From assembly GCF_021298855.1 (NCBI RefSeq), contig NZ_JAJTHI010000039.1:1-64000 (forward strand): 64,000 nucleotides of DNA, written 5' to 3'. Below, piece by piece: positions 35,678-45,167 of this stretch. This DNA comes from Gemmatimonas sp. (lineage in GTDB: Bacteria; Gemmatimonadota; Gemmatimonadetes; Gemmatimonadales; Gemmatimonadaceae). Made by a program: the position numbers and the translations under genes. The stretch's first letter is position 1, and every line of letters begins with the position of its first letter. The notes beneath the pieces are model-generated. The model did no database searches and was not told where the DNA came from. It saw only the letters and a list, made by a program, of their open reading frames with translations.

Positions 35678-38008
35678 ATGACCGTCGCCGCGACCGCTTC
35701 CGCGACCTCGACCAGCTTCGGCACCAACCGTGCCGACGCGGCCGAACTCGATTACCGACCGTCCTACCTCGCCGCCGCGCTCGCGGGGCTCGTGACCTTC
35801 CTGCTGTACATCGTCACGCTGGCCCCCACCACGTCGATGTGGGATACCAGCGAGTACATCGCGGCCGCCTACGTGCTCGGACTCCCGCATCCGCCGGGCA
35901 ATCCCTTCTTCGTCCTCATCGGTCGAGTGGCCGGCATCCTGCCCATCGCGCCCACTGTGGCCATGCGCATCAATGTGCTGGCGGCGCTCTCCAGCGCCGT
36001 CAGCGCGATGTTCTGGTTTCTGGTCACCGAACGCGTGCTCGTGCAATGGATGCCGCGTCGCTGGCAGCGCATCGTGGGCGGGTCACTGGCCGTCCTCATC
36101 GGGGCCACCGCGTTCACCGTGTGGAACCAGTCGGTCGTGAACGAGAAGGTCTACACCGTCTCGCTCGTCGGGCTGGCCGTCATCTGCTGGCTCACCGTGC
36201 GCTGGTGCGACGATCCGGAAGGCCCCACGGCCGACCGCGTACTCGTTCTCATTGCCTACCTGCTGGGGCTCGGCTACACCAACCACATGGCCGGCATGCT
36301 GGCGGCGCCCGCCGTGGGCGTGGCCGTGCTCATCCGCCGGCCGCAGACGGTGCTGCGCTGGAAGCTGCTGGTGGCCTGCGCCGCCGCGCTCGTCTTCGGC
36401 CTCACCCCCTTTGCCACGCAGCCCATTCGCGCCGCGCATTTCCCCGCCATCAACGAAGGGGAACCCACCGGCTGCGTGACCGAGATCAAGTTCGATTGCA
36501 CCTTCAGTGCGCTCACCTACGAGCGCTTCATGTACAACTTCAACCGCGGCCAGTACGGCAAGCCGGAACTCGGCGAGCGCCAGGCCCCCTTCGCCGCACA
36601 GCTGGGGATGTACTGGCTGTACTTCAAGTGGCAGTGGCTGCGCGACGCCTACAACGAGAACCCGGGGCTGCAGAACGGACTCGCCGTGTTCTACTTCATC
36701 CTCGTCATCCTCGGCGGATGGATGCACTGGCAGAAGGACCGACGCAGCTTCTGGTTCTTCGGGCCGCTCGTGTTCACGATGACGTTGGGGCTCATCTTCT
36801 ACCTGAACTTCAAGTACGGGCATTCGCAGGCGCCCGAACTGGGAGACAGCGTGCCGCGCGAGGTGCGCGACCGTGACTACTTCTATCTCTGGAGCTTCTC
36901 CGCGCTGAGCGTGTGGGCCGCACTGGGGCTGTTCTATCTGTGGGAAACGGTGGCGTCACTCTTTGGCGCCGACGAGGTGAAGCTGGGCAAGCAGACGGTC
37001 ACCGAACCGCGCACGCGCAGCTTCCTGCTCGCGTCGCCGCTCCTGGCCGTGGCGTTCATCCCGCTCTTCGGCAATTGGACGCAGGCCTCACGCGCCGGTC
37101 AGACCGACACCGCCGACTTCGCCCGCGACCTGCTCAACTCCGTCGAGCCCTACGGCATTCTGATCACCGTGGGCGACAACGACACCTTCCCGCTCTGGTA
37201 TGCGCAGGAGGTGGAAGGCATCCGTCGCGACGTGATCGTGGCGAACACGTCGCTGCTCAACACCGACTGGTATGTACGCCAGCTGCTGCGCCGTCCGACC
37301 TACGAGTACGATGAGGCCAAGGGACCGGCCCTCTACAAGGGCGGCAACTGGAAGAAGCCCTCGGGGCCCCCGGTGAAGATGACCTTCGACGAGGCCGACG
37401 CGCTGCCACTGGCCATCGCCACCCCGGAGAACGCCGCCTTCCAGAAGGACGACATCATTGCCCAGCCGCGCCTGCCGCAAATCATGAAGGCCGACCAGAT
37501 GGTGTACTTCATGCTGCGCGATGCCTTCCCCGATCGTGGCATGTTCTTCAGCCGCACGGCCGGCGGCTACCCGTACGAGCTGGGGCTCGAGCGGTATGTC
37601 GTGACCCAGGGCATGGTGAAGAAGCTGATGCCGAAGCCCGTCGCCCCCAGCGACGACATCGTGCTCATTCCCGGCGAAGGGGCCATGGATGTGACGCGAT
37701 CGATGGCCCTCTGGAAGGATGTCTTCACGGCCACCAAGTCGCTGGCCGCCCGCAACGGCTGGGTGGACGACGCGTCGGTCGGCATCCCCGACCTGTACGT
37801 CATCAGCGGCATCACACTGGCCGAGGCTCTGGCGCAAACCGGACGCACGGAGGAGTCGCGCACGGTGTATGACCAGTCGAAGCAGATCGCCACCGCCATG
37901 CGGCGGGCGCAGATCTTCGGGTTCGACCGGCAGCCGACCCTCCCCGTCGCCCCGGGTGCGGACACCGCGGCGCAACCGCTGCTGTTGCCACCGTCCGACA
38001 GCAAGTAG
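35678..38008 (+). CDS. DUF2723 multi-spanning membrane protein (protein O-mannosyltransferase-like)
   Basis: A 776-residue protein with about ten membrane spans in the N-terminal two thirds and a soluble C-terminal domain. The family hallmark is near the first span: VTLAPTTSMWDTSEYIAAA, then GLPHPPGNPFFVLIGR, the acidic loop typical of GT-C glycosyltransferases. DUF2723 members are assigned to the GT117 group and are widespread in Bacteroidota and Gemmatimonadota, probably glycosylating envelope proteins from a lipid-linked donor; this is family inference. The ATG at 35678 precedes an Ala/Thr-rich 25-residue tail. Confidence 0.88.
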   Translation: MTVAATASATSTSFGTNRADAAELDYRPSYLAAALAGLVTFLLYIVTLAPTTSMWDTSEYIAAAYVLGLPHPPGNPFFVLIGRVAGILPIAPTVAMRINVLAALSSAVSAMFWFLVTERVLVQWMPRRWQRIVGGSLAVLIGATAFTVWNQSVVNEKVYTVSLVGLAVICWLTVRWCDDPEGPTADRVLVLIAYLLGLGYTNHMAGMLAAPAVGVAVLIRRPQTVLRWKLLVACAAALVFGLTPFATQPIRAAHFPAINEGEPTGCVTEIKFDCTFSALTYERFMYNFNRGQYGKPELGERQAPFAAQLGMYWLYFKWQWLRDAYNENPGLQNGLAVFYFILVILGGWMHWQKDRRSFWFFGPLVFTMTLGLIFYLNFKYGHSQAPELGDSVPREVRDRDYFYLWSFSALSVWAALGLFYLWETVASLFGADEVKLGKQTVTEPRTRSFLLASPLLAVAFIPLFGNWTQASRAGQTDTADFARDLLNSVEPYGILITVGDNDTFPLWYAQEVEGIRRDVIVANTSLLNTDWYVRQLLRRPTYEYDEAKGPALYKGGNWKKPSGPPVKMTFDEADALPLAIATPENAAFQKDDIIAQPRLPQIMKADQMVYFMLRDAFPDRGMFFSRTAGGYPYELGLERYVVTQGMVKKLMPKPVAPSDDIVLIPGEGAMDVTRSMALWKDVFTATKSLAARNGWVDDASVGIPDLYVISGITLAEALAQTGRTEESRTVYDQSKQIATAMRRAQIFGFDRQPTLPVAPGADTAAQPLLLPPSDSK

Positions 38009-38060
38009 CCGGCAGTCCATCGCATCGAACCAGCCGCCCCGTTGATGCGTTCATGAGGGC

Positions 38061-40358
38061 ATGAGTTGGACTGCCCTGCTGTTCCTGCTGGCCATGGGCC
38101 AGCCACCGGCCGCGCGCCCCGATTCCATCGGTGAGGTGCGCGGCCGGGTCATTGATGCCGAGAGCCGCGCCCCGGTGGCGGCGGCCGCCGTGGTCGTGCG
38201 CGGCACCCGCATCGGAACCCTCACCGGCGACGACGGGCGCTATGTGCTTTCGGGCGTTCCGGCCGGGCGCCCCACGCTGGTCGTGTCCCGGGTGGGGTAC
38301 ACGCCGGCCACGCGTGAGGTCACCGTGGCCACCGGCGAACGTACCACGCTGGACGTGGCGCTGACCGCCGGCGGCACGCAGCTGACCACGGTGCGCGTCG
38401 CGGCCGAGGCCACCGAGCGGGAGCAATTCCGCCTTTCGGCCGCGCCGGGGGTGATGACCGTTCGCGGCGAAACGCTCAAGCGGGTCCCGGTGATTGGTGA
38501 ACCCGATGTGCTGCGCGTCGTGCAACTGCTCCCCGGGGTCGTGGCCACCAACGACTTCACCGCCGGCTACAACGTGCGCGGCGGGGAAAGCGACCAGAAT
38601 CTGGTGCTGCTCGACGGCTTCCCCATCTACAACCCATTTCACCTGGGCGGCCTGTTCGGCACCTTCATCGACGAAACGGTGGGCGAGTTCGAACTCATGC
38701 CCGGCGGGTTTCCGGCGCGCTACGGCACTCGACTTTCCAGCGTGCTCAACGTGGTGCCCAAAGCGGAGGCGCGTAGCGGCGTGCATGGCGCGGTGGGGGT
38801 CTCGCTGCTCGCCACGACCGTCTCGCTGGGCGGTACCGTGCGGGGCAGCACCAGCTGGAACGTGGCCGCCCGGCGCACCTACGCCGACCGCTTCGTGTCG
38901 GTGTTCACCGACAACCAGTTGCCGTACTGGTTCACCGACGTACAGAGCCACATCCGGCATCGCTTCAGCAACGGGGGCACGCTGTCGGCCACGGCGTATT
39001 GGGGAAGCGACGTGATCGATGCGTCGCTCGCGCTCTTCGGTGATTCGTCGTCCGCGGGCGGTGGGCGACTCGCCTTCGACTGGGGGAATTCGCTGCTCGG
39101 CGTGGCGTACGCGCAACCGTTGGGGGCACGCGGCACCCGCTGGCTTGGCGCCGATTCGGCGCGCATCATGCAGCGCCTGTCGAGCACCGGCTTCGGCACG
39201 ACGCTCGACCTGGGCAACGGCTCCTTGCGCTTCGACAACTCCCTGGCCGACCGGCGCGCGTGGGGTGAGGTGGCGCGGTGGCGCGGTCGGCACGAAACGC
39301 TCGCCGGCTACGAATGGTCGAGCTATCAGCTGGGCTTCTCCGCCACGGCGAGCGCTGCCAGCTCCGACGCCATTCTCGACGTGAACAACGGCCCCACGGC
39401 GGCGAGCCTGTATGTGGATCACACCGTGCGCGGCAGCCGTGTACTGGCGCGGGTGGGGCTGCGCGGCGAAACCGTGACCGGCACCGGGTGGCAGGGGCTC
39501 TCGCCGCGGGCCTCGGTGAAGTGGTTTGCCTCGCGCGACCTCGCGTTCACCGTCAGCGGCGGGCGCACCACGCAGTGGACGCCGGCGCTGCGCAACGAGC
39601 AGGCGCCGGTGCGGGTATTCGACTTCTGGCTCGTGGCCAACCGCTCCACCCCGGTGGCGTCCGCCTGGCAGGGCATTGTGGGCGGCGAGCGCTGGTTCGG
39701 CGCGTCACGCTTCGTGCGGCTCGAAACGTGGCTCAAGGATTACGACCGCTTGCCCGTGTCCAACCTCTTCAACGATCCGGACGTGCGGGGTGACGAGTTC
39801 GTCGAGACCGAGGGGCGCTCTTATGGCGTCGACCTGCTGGTGCGGCAGCTCGAATCGCAGAAGCTGTCGGGGTGGCTGGCCTACTCGTACGGCGTGAGTT
39901 GGCGCGATGGTCCGGAGGGACGCTTCGCCCCCGTGCAGGACCGCCGGCACAACCTCAACGTGGTGACCTCGTATCGTCCGGGGGGGCGATTCGGGTACGG
40001 CGCGCGACTGGGGCTGGGGACCGGCACCCCCTTCACCGATGTCGTGGGGCAGTTGGTGCGGCGTCGCTACGACCCGTTGTCGAACAGCTTCGCCACCCAG
40101 AATGTCCCGGTGTCGCGCGAGCCCATTGGCGGCCGTCGCAACGGGGCACGCTTTCCGCTGGTGCAGCGTCTCGACCTGAGCGTGACGCTCACCCGCCCGG
40201 GGAAGCGCACGTGGGCCCCCTACCTGTCGCTCGTGAACGCCTACAATGCGCGCAACGTGTTCACCTACATCTTCGACTACACCGCCAATCCGCCCACGCG
40301 CACGGCGTTCACGCAGTTCCCGCTGTTGCCCACGGTGGGCGTTACGGTGACCTGGTGA
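38061..40358 (+). CDS. TonB-dependent receptor with carboxypeptidase-regulatory-like domain
   Basis: Outer-membrane transporter of 765 residues. A short signal sequence is followed by a carboxypeptidase regulatory-like domain (residues ~25-105, VRGRVIDAESRAPVAAA), the plug (residues ~120-225, VLRVVQLLPGVVATNDFTAGYNVRGG and NLVLLDGFPIYNPFHLGG) and a beta barrel ending with the aromatic C-terminal strand PTVGVTVTW. The stop overlaps the DUF4249-type lipoprotein start by one base (TGATG). Pairing of such receptors with a DUF4249 lipoprotein is common in Bacteroidota; the imported substrate is not known. Confidence 0.92.
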   Translation: MSWTALLFLLAMGQPPAARPDSIGEVRGRVIDAESRAPVAAAAVVVRGTRIGTLTGDDGRYVLSGVPAGRPTLVVSRVGYTPATREVTVATGERTTLDVALTAGGTQLTTVRVAAEATEREQFRLSAAPGVMTVRGETLKRVPVIGEPDVLRVVQLLPGVVATNDFTAGYNVRGGESDQNLVLLDGFPIYNPFHLGGLFGTFIDETVGEFELMPGGFPARYGTRLSSVLNVVPKAEARSGVHGAVGVSLLATTVSLGGTVRGSTSWNVAARRTYADRFVSVFTDNQLPYWFTDVQSHIRHRFSNGGTLSATAYWGSDVIDASLALFGDSSSAGGGRLAFDWGNSLLGVAYAQPLGARGTRWLGADSARIMQRLSSTGFGTTLDLGNGSLRFDNSLADRRAWGEVARWRGRHETLAGYEWSSYQLGFSATASAASSDAILDVNNGPTAASLYVDHTVRGSRVLARVGLRGETVTGTGWQGLSPRASVKWFASRDLAFTVSGGRTTQWTPALRNEQAPVRVFDFWLVANRSTPVASAWQGIVGGERWFGASRFVRLETWLKDYDRLPVSNLFNDPDVRGDEFVETEGRSYGVDLLVRQLESQKLSGWLAYSYGVSWRDGPEGRFAPVQDRRHNLNVVTSYRPGGRFGYGARLGLGTGTPFTDVVGQLVRRRYDPLSNSFATQNVPVSREPIGGRRNGARFPLVQRLDLSVTLTRPGKRTWAPYLSLVNAYNARNVFTYIFDYTANPPTRTAFTQFPLLPTVGVTVTW

Positions 40359-41569
40359 TGCGTCCGTTTTCTGCGAGGCACCGTGGCCGCCGCGCCTTGG
40401 TCACGGCGCGCACACTGACGCACACGCTGACGCGCACGCTGATGCTGGCGCTGGCGCTCACCGCCTGCGAGTTCGACCAGGTGAGCGTGGCGCCGCCCGC
40501 CCCGCTGGTGGTGGTCCACGCCGTGCTCAACGCCGACGCCGCGGAACAGGTGATTCTGGTGGAGGCGTCGCTCACCGGTCGCGTGGGGATCAACGACAGC
40601 CGCGATTTCAACCCGCTCGATCCCATTCGCACTGCGGGCGGCGAACCCATTGCCGGCGCCGACGTGCGGTTGCTGGCGGGCGCCGACACCGTGGGCGTGC
40701 GCGCCACCGAGAGCCGCATCGGGACGCGCGGCACCGGCCGCTACGCGATTCCCCGCAGTGCCCTCGCGGTGACGCCTGGGCAGCGATACCGGCTGCGCGT
40801 ACGCACCAGCGATGGCCGGGTCGTGACGGGAGAAACGCTCGTTCCGGGGGCGCCGCCGGGGTGGATGGCCGGCGCGCTGCCGGTGCAACGTTCGTCGTTC
40901 GCGCGCGACACCGACACCCTGCGGCTCACCTGGCCCGCCGTGACCGGCGCGCGCACCTATGCCGTGCGCGTCGAAACGCCATATGGTCCGTGGGCGCTTT
41001 TTTCCGACAGCACACGGTTTTCGCTCACCGGTACCCTGCGGAACTTCCTCGCGCCCGGGCTGCCCAACGTCTGGTTCCCGGGCTTCCGCCAGATTGCCAC
41101 CGTGGTGGCCGTGGATCGCAACTTCTACGACTACAATCGGTCCGGCAACGACCCGTTCGGCGGGACGGGACTCATCAGCAGCGTGCAGGGCGGCCTTGGC
41201 CTCTTCGGCAGTCTGGTCGAACTGCGGCGGCAGGAGGTGACCGTCACGCAGCGCGATCGCGCGCCACTCGACGCGGCGTGGACCGGCACGAGCACCACAG
41301 GCGCCACGGTGGTGATTGACCTGTGGGCCGAAGATCCCGGGCCGCGATTCTCTGCGGTCAGCGGGCGCGTGCGGGCACCGGAACAGTTCGCCGTGGGGAC
41401 GCTCGGCGACGACGGGACGCTACGCCTGGCCACGCTGCGCAGCACGTCGGGGGCGGACACGGCGGGGCTGTTTACCGGACGCCTGCTGGGCGACTCGATC
41501 ACGGGCAGCTGGTCCACGCGGTTCGACAGTAGCGGCCCACGGCTGTTCCGACGCACCCGCCGACCGTAA
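40358..41569 (+). CDS. DUF4249-like surface lipoprotein
   Basis: A 403-residue lipoprotein. The N-terminal Arg/Thr-rich stretch leads into LMLALALTACEF, a clear lipobox with the cysteine as the +1 residue. The mature part is beta-rich with two Ig-like segments (residues ~50-150 and ~180-280). It is translationally coupled to the TonB receptor upstream, the arrangement expected of a receptor-associated lipoprotein that may cap or feed the barrel. The signal peptide is encoded by a slippery repeat of ACGCACACTG-like units. DUF4249 is the likely assignment from position and layout. Confidence 0.7.
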   Translation: MRPFSARHRGRRALVTARTLTHTLTRTLMLALALTACEFDQVSVAPPAPLVVVHAVLNADAAEQVILVEASLTGRVGINDSRDFNPLDPIRTAGGEPIAGADVRLLAGADTVGVRATESRIGTRGTGRYAIPRSALAVTPGQRYRLRVRTSDGRVVTGETLVPGAPPGWMAGALPVQRSSFARDTDTLRLTWPAVTGARTYAVRVETPYGPWALFSDSTRFSLTGTLRNFLAPGLPNVWFPGFRQIATVVAVDRNFYDYNRSGNDPFGGTGLISSVQGGLGLFGSLVELRRQEVTVTQRDRAPLDAAWTGTSTTGATVVIDLWAEDPGPRFSAVSGRVRAPEQFAVGTLGDDGTLRLATLRSTSGADTAGLFTGRLLGDSITGSWSTRFDSSGPRLFRRTRRP

Positions 41570-41665
41570 GCGCGGAGGGCGGCGTCCGTCGCCATGGTCC
41601 GTTCCAACGATCGGGAGGTACATTCCTGTGTCCCGGTCGTTTTTCCTACCGACGGAGTTTCCGGC

Positions 41666-42871
41666 ATGTTCGTGTCCCGCGTTGCCCGCCCGATGGCTGC
41701 CCTCGCTCTTCTCACCCTGCCCGGTACGGCCTTGGCGCAGGGGTTCCGCGGCGGCACACAGATCAAGCCGGGCGAGGAGTGCCCCCCGGGCACCACGGAG
41801 ATCCGCCCGCGTACCTGCCTGGCCCCCGAGGGCGCCGTGCCAAGCATCGTGGACTATCGGCCCAGGAGCACGCTCAAGGTGCCGGCCACGATGCGCATGA
41901 AGGCCAAGTTTCCCGTTGTGGATTTCCACGGGCACCCGTCCGGACAGCTGGGGAGCGTGGACGCCATCGAGCGTATGGGCAAGCAGCTCGATTCGATCGG
42001 CGTGCGCCTCATGCTCGTGGCCAACAACGTGAGTGGCGAGGCGCTCACCCGCGGCATCGCCATCGTGAACAGCACGCCCACCATGAAGGACCGCGTGCGT
42101 TTCCTCACCGGCATCAACTTCGCCGGCGTGGGGACCCCTGGCTGGGCGGAGAAGGCGGTGGCCCAGATGGAAGCCGACAAGAAGGCGGGGGCGGTGGGCA
42201 TTGGCGAGGTGGGCAAGGGCTTCGGCCTCTCCACACGCAAGGCTGATGGCTCGCGCCTCACGCTGAACGATCCCGAGCTCAAGCCGGTGTGGGCCGCGGC
42301 CGCCCGCCTCAAGCTCCCGGTGTTCATCCACACGGCCGACCCGCAGGAGTTCTTCCGCCCCGTTGACTACACCAACGAACGGTGGCTCGAGCAGTCCCTC
42401 TTCCCGGAGCGGCGCTACCCGCAGGATCGGTACCCAAGCTTCGAACAGCTCATGGCCGAACGGGACAGCCTCTTCAAGGCCAATCCGCAAACCACGTTCG
42501 TGGCGGCGCATCTGGGATGGCACGCCAACGATCTGGGCCGGCTTGGGCGCATGTTCGACGCGATGCCGAACGTGCTGGGGGAGATGGGGGCGGTGCTCTA
42601 CGACATTGGCCGCCAGCCGCGCGCCGCCCACGATTTCTTCGTGAAGTATCAGGACCGCATTCTCTTCGGCAAGGACAGCTACCAGCCGGAGGAGTATCCG
42701 TACTACTGGCGTGTGCTCGAAACGCGCGACGACTACTTCGACTATTACCGGGACTACCACGCGTTCTGGAAGCTGTACGGCATCGACCTGCCCGACGTGG
42801 TACTCAAGAAGGTGTACTACCAGAACGCGCTCCGCATCACGGGCATTCCCACCACGGGCTGGCCGAAGTAA
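41666..42871 (+). CDS. Exported amidohydrolase (metal-dependent TIM-barrel hydrolase)
   Basis: A 401-residue protein with a signal peptide (MFVSRVARPMAALALLTLPGTALAQ). The amidohydrolase-2-like barrel shows VVDFHGHPSGQL at the first strand (metal-binding H-x-H), VFIHTADPQEFF, FVAAHLGWHANDLG and the late FGKDSY aspartate. The family hydrolyses or decarboxylates small substrates; the actual substrate is unknown. An insertion PVDYTNERWLEQSLFPERRY after the fourth strand is distinctive. It stands alone, 96 nt after the DUF4249 gene. Confidence 0.85.
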   Translation: MFVSRVARPMAALALLTLPGTALAQGFRGGTQIKPGEECPPGTTEIRPRTCLAPEGAVPSIVDYRPRSTLKVPATMRMKAKFPVVDFHGHPSGQLGSVDAIERMGKQLDSIGVRLMLVANNVSGEALTRGIAIVNSTPTMKDRVRFLTGINFAGVGTPGWAEKAVAQMEADKKAGAVGIGEVGKGFGLSTRKADGSRLTLNDPELKPVWAAAARLKLPVFIHTADPQEFFRPVDYTNERWLEQSLFPERRYPQDRYPSFEQLMAERDSLFKANPQTTFVAAHLGWHANDLGRLGRMFDAMPNVLGEMGAVLYDIGRQPRAAHDFFVKYQDRILFGKDSYQPEEYPYYWRVLETRDDYFDYYRDYHAFWKLYGIDLPDVVLKKVYYQNALRITGIPTTGWPK

Positions 42872-43175
42872 CCGTCCAAGCATTCGCCGCGTGAATGTAT
42901 CGGGCCCGAAAATCCGAATCGTTCACCGCTTGTTGCCCCCGTGGCGGCGCCCTAACGTGACGGTGTGATCGCCATCGCGATCGCATCCTGGTTGGGGAGT
43001 AGCCGCCCGTGCCGGTCACGGGAGCGGTCGACCGTCATCACGAGACGCGAGTCTCCGGTCGGCCGCGTGCGGAGTCATCCGCATTGCGCGAGACCACCGC
43101 ACACCCTGTGTCGTGCGGCGTCTCGCTTTCCCTGGCGATTTCCCCGCACGGCACCGCCCCCTGGAGGGGATGCCG
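42872..43175. other. Non-coding gap before the 43176 gene
   Basis: No convincing gene is present in these 304 bases. A loose promoter-like pair, TTGTTG and TAACGT with 17 nt between, lies at about 42929-42957. The string CCTAACGTGAC within it also occurs at about 7304-7314 ahead of eno in the opposite arrangement. Confidence 0.4.
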
Positions 43176-43646
43176 ATGCACGAAGCGCTGGAAACACCGT
43201 GGCGCGGGCGTATGCGGTTGTTGTCTGCCGATCGTCACCTGCCCCGTCGCAACGAGCCGCTTACCGAACAGGAGCGTGACGCCATCGAGGCGTGGCTCAC
43301 CAACGGCTCGCACATCATCACGTATACGCGCGGCCGCGTGACACGCGAGGGGCGCCCGGTCTGGGTGGTCACCACGCGGGGGGTGCTCATTGCCACCCTC
43401 ACCGATGAAGGGTTCGACCGCGTGCGCGCGCGCGCGCACTGGGTGCCCGCCGAGCACCTGCGACGGGTGGACATGGTCCCCGACGCCGAGCTGCCGCTGG
43501 TACGCATCGTGACCATTTCGCGGCGGTTCGTGCTGTACGGCGTGGACCTGGACAGTTCCGTGCGCTTCGTGGCGCTGGCCAAGGCGGCCATGGCCGCCAG
43601 CGAGCCCCCGCGTCGCAGTGGGCCGCGCGCGGTGGGGATGCGCTGA
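43176..43646 (+). CDS. Hypothetical protein
   Basis: A 156-residue soluble protein I do not recognise. It begins MHEALETPWRGRMRLLSADRHLPRR, has a middle beta-rich part (HIITYTRGRVTREGRPVWVVTTRGVLIATLTD) and ends basic (PPRRSGPRAVGMR). The layout of a short strand-rich domain resembles PH-like or YcxB-type folds, but this is only an impression. GGAGGGG lies 6 nt ahead of the ATG at 43176, which favours it over the ATG two codons earlier. Its stop overlaps the OmpH-like gene by one base (TGATG). Confidence 0.6.
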   Translation: MHEALETPWRGRMRLLSADRHLPRRNEPLTEQERDAIEAWLTNGSHIITYTRGRVTREGRPVWVVTTRGVLIATLTDEGFDRVRARAHWVPAEHLRRVDMVPDAELPLVRIVTISRRFVLYGVDLDSSVRFVALAKAAMAASEPPRRSGPRAVGMR

Positions 43647-44284
43647 TGCGCCCGTCCCGGAATCACCAGTCCCGGAATCGCCGCTCCCGCGCGCTGGAAC
43701 TGCTGCGCCATGGCGTGGCGGCCATGGCGCTCGCGTCACTCGCCTTGGCGGGCACCGCCGAGGCACAGGGCTCCGGAGCGTCAGCGCGGGCCAAGGGCGC
43801 CGTGCCTGCGCTTCGCGTGGCCGTATTCAACGCGCGGGTGGTGTTCGACTCCATGCCCGAGCGTTCTGCGGCCGAATCGGAATTCGCGCTCGAGCAGGCG
43901 AAGGCGCGCACGCTGCTCAATGCCGCCACCGATTCACTGCGCGCGGCACTCGACGAATTCGTACGCCACGAAGCACGCCTGACACCGCGGCAGCGCGAGG
44001 CCACGGCCATGCACCTGCGCGCGCGCGAGCTGCTGGTGGAGGAAATGGCCGCCAACCTCGACCATGTGATTCTCACGCGGCAGGCCGAACTGCAGCAGCC
44101 GTTGCGCGAGCGGGTGCGGGCCGCCGTACGCGCCGTGCGCCTGCGTGCCGGGTACGACCTCGTGCTCGATCGGTCGAATGATCAGGTCATCTTCGATGCC
44201 GACGACAAGGCCGACATCACCGCAGCCGTGCTGCGCGAGTTGCGGGAGCAGATGCACAGTGCCCGCTCACCGAATGGACGGTGA
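43646..44284 (+). CDS. OmpH/Skp-family periplasmic chaperone-like protein
   Basis: A 212-residue exported protein: long basic N-terminus, signal segment ending LAGTAEAQ near residue 40, then the OmpH start ALRVAVFNARVVFDSMPE, a long charged helical coiled coil (residues ~75-165) and the closing strand YDLVLDRSNDQVIFDADDKADIT. Skp/OmpH chaperones hold outer-membrane proteins in transit. It lacks the gene neighbours (bamA, lpxD) of canonical skp, so it is a paralogue or variant. A 12-bp inverted repeat overlaps its stop. Confidence 0.82.
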   Translation: MRPSRNHQSRNRRSRALELLRHGVAAMALASLALAGTAEAQGSGASARAKGAVPALRVAVFNARVVFDSMPERSAAESEFALEQAKARTLLNAATDSLRAALDEFVRHEARLTPRQREATAMHLRARELLVEEMAANLDHVILTRQAELQQPLRERVRAAVRAVRLRAGYDLVLDRSNDQVIFDADDKADITAAVLRELREQMHSARSPNGR

Positions 44285-44290
44285 GCGGGC
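44261..44290. terminator. 12-bp inverted repeat at convergent junction
   Basis: A perfect stem GCCCGCTCACCG/CGGTGAGCGGGC with a 6-nt loop spans the stop codon of the OmpH-like gene and faces the end of the Bax-inhibitor gene. No T-run follows on either strand. Confidence 0.55.
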
Positions 44291-44329
44291 AATGGCGACG
44301 CGAGATACGGGGCGAGGCAGACCGCGCCG

Positions 44330-45079
44330 TCAGTCGCGGCGCCCCTGCAACCGCGAGAGCAGCCGCAGCAGTTCGAGATACAGCCAGATCAGGGTGACCA
44401 TGAGGCCGAAGGCGGCAAACCACTCCATCGCCTTCGGTGCCCCCATGCGCGCCCCTTCCTCGATGCGGTCGAAGTCGAGCACCAGATTGAGGGCCGCGAC
44501 GCCGGCAATGGCCACGTTGACGCCAATGGCCAGCCAGCTCGTGCTGGTGAAGTAGCCCACCTGTACCCCGAAGAGGGACAGCAGGAAGGAACCGAGGTAG
44601 AAGAGGCCGATGCCGATGACGGCGCCAAGCATCATGCGCTTGAAGCCGGCCGTCGCGCGCAGCACGCGCAGCCGATAGAGCACGAGCACGCCCGCCGCGA
44701 CCCCGAAGGTGAGCAGCACCGCCTGCTGCGGCAGCCCGGCGAAGCGCGTGTTGTAGAGCGCCGAGATGGCGCCCAGGAAGATCCCTTCCAGCGACGCGTA
44801 GATGGGGGCGGTCCACGGCGCCCACTGGGGGCGGAAGCTGGTCACGAGGGCGAACACGAAACCGCCCAGACCACCAACGAGCATGGCAGGCATGACCAGT
44901 TCGGGACGGCCGCCAGCCACCTGCTGCCAGGTGATCGCGGCCGAAAAAACCACGACGGCCAGCAGCAGCATGGCTTTGCCCGCCGTCCCGGCCACGGTCA
45001 TGGCGCCGGGAGAAACGAGGCCGAAGGTTTCGCGCGCGGTATCCGCGAAGCGCGAAAGGACGGGATTGTTGGTGCGCAT
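44330..45079 (-). CDS. Bax inhibitor-1/YccA family membrane protein
   Basis: Seven-span inner-membrane protein of 249 residues. Family features are the N-terminal NPVLSRFADTARETFG, the span pattern from residue ~30 onward, SFRPQWAPWTAPIYASLEGIFLG, and the late conserved acidic LVLDFDRIEEGARMGAPKAMEW, followed by the last span and a basic tail. Relatives act as pH- or Ca-sensitive leak channels or interact with FtsH. The ATG at 45079 fits the family start. Convergent with the OmpH-like gene. Confidence 0.92.
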   Translation of the reverse strand: MRTNNPVLSRFADTARETFGLVSPGAMTVAGTAGKAMLLLAVVVFSAAITWQQVAGGRPELVMPAMLVGGLGGFVFALVTSFRPQWAPWTAPIYASLEGIFLGAISALYNTRFAGLPQQAVLLTFGVAAGVLVLYRLRVLRATAGFKRMMLGAVIGIGLFYLGSFLLSLFGVQVGYFTSTSWLAIGVNVAIAGVAALNLVLDFDRIEEGARMGAPKAMEWFAAFGLMVTLIWLYLELLRLLSRLQGRRD

Positions 45080-45167
45080 GAACCGGGAAGCTGAGGGACG
45101 TGTTACCGTGTGGCCGCCGCCGCTCCGCCTGCCAGGGACGGGCGGCGCGGTGCGGGGCACCACCGGA